Positions 5,166 through 5,330 of a DNA stretch of 5,330 nt are shown in pieces. The stretch is taken from assembly GCA_003170035.1 (NCBI GenBank), contig PMZX01000535.1, forward strand, positions 1-5,330, written 5' to 3'. This DNA comes from Myxococcales bacterium. GTDB taxonomy: Bacteria > Myxococcota_A > Polyangia > Fen-1088. The translations under genes were made by a program, and so were the position numbers. Within the stretch, counting starts at the first letter, position 1. Every line of letters starts with the position of its first letter. The notes below the pieces were generated by a model. The model did no database searches, was not told the DNA's origin, and worked only from the letters and a program-made list of their open reading frames with translations.

Positions 5166-5330
5166 CTACGGCAGCGCGACCGCGTACTTCTTCAACGCTG
5201 CCGCGTGGGTCGAGATCACGGTGAGCGTGGTTGAGTCCGCGTCGTAGACGGAGAACCAGCCCGCGGTCTCGTGCGGGGGATCCCCGGTCCACTTGCTGGG
5301 CGGCCGCGCCTCGCCTGCCCAGGCCCAGAA
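5166..5330 (-). CDS. C-terminal end of a GH5-like beta-mannanase (partial)
   Basis: An open minus-strand frame enters from the right edge and stops at TAG (5168-5166), giving the last 54 residues of a protein. It begins FWAWAGEARP (1-10), then W14, GDPPHE (16-21), GWFSVYDADSTTL (24-36) and a final helix (VISTHAAALKKY). A W-x-W-G/A-GEARP strand followed by GDPPxE, GWxSVYDxDxTT and a terminal helix is what I associate with the end of the TIM barrel in endo-1,4-beta-mannosidases of glycoside hydrolase family 5. Those enzymes hydrolyse mannans and are normally secreted. The signal peptide and catalytic glutamates would lie outside the window. It is convergent with vapC, 95 bases away. The coding call is firm; the family call is moderate, from recognition of a short tail only. 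Confidence 0.65.
   Translation of the reverse strand, partial: FWAWAGEARPPSKWTGDPPHETAGWFSVYDADSTTLTVISTHAAALKKYAVALP

Noticed and set aside
1..5330. CRISPR array, tRNA, rRNA or complete insertion sequence
   Set aside because: No regularly spaced repeat series, cloverleaf, ribosomal RNA sequence or transposase frame with terminal repeats was found.

Overview
The window is GC-rich DNA (about two thirds G+C by eye) with mostly tightly packed genes. The gene types (RhlE-type DEAD-box helicase, VapBC pair, NeuD-type transferase, BKACE/DUF849 enzyme) and the sigma70-like promoters fit a free-living Pseudomonadota, probably beta- or gammaproteobacterial. No marker gene here fixes the taxon, so that placement is inference.

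Layout, left to right. Bases 1-214 hold no gene I can support, only GC-rich inverted repeats downstream of the helicase. Bases 215-1396 (minus) encode a short RhlE-type DEAD-box RNA helicase. Its motif II reads DEGD instead of DEAD, and its ribosome-binding region lies in a small perfect hairpin. Bases 1397-1737 separate this gene from a divergent operon and carry two identical 27-bp repeats built on a GGGCGACC/GGTCGCCC palindrome (REP-like), followed by a TATAAT box. Bases 1738-4238 (plus) are a compact three-gene unit: a GT-B glycosyltransferase, a NeuD/PglD-type hexapeptide acyltransferase whose ATG overlaps the previous stop (ATGA), and 15 bp further on a BKACE (beta-keto acid cleavage) enzyme. 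Bases 4239-4372 hold a terminator-like hairpin, a sigma70-type promoter and a palindromic operator. Bases 4373-5070 are a VapB-VapC toxin-antitoxin pair overlapping by one base (TGATG). At the right edge, 5166-5330 (minus) is the last 54 codons of a gene resembling the C-terminus of GH5-type beta-mannanases.

How the genes may work together. The three-gene unit looks like part of a surface-glycan or glycoconjugate pathway. The NeuD-like enzyme would acylate an amino-sugar or sialic-acid-like precursor and the glycosyltransferase would transfer a sugar. BKACE enzymes turn a beta-keto acid plus acetyl-CoA into acetoacetate and a new acyl-CoA, so it could supply an unusual acyl donor to the NeuD-like enzyme. 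That link rests on gene order and known family chemistry and is the best candidate here for something undescribed. The helicase and VapBC are separate transcription units with no evident functional link to it.
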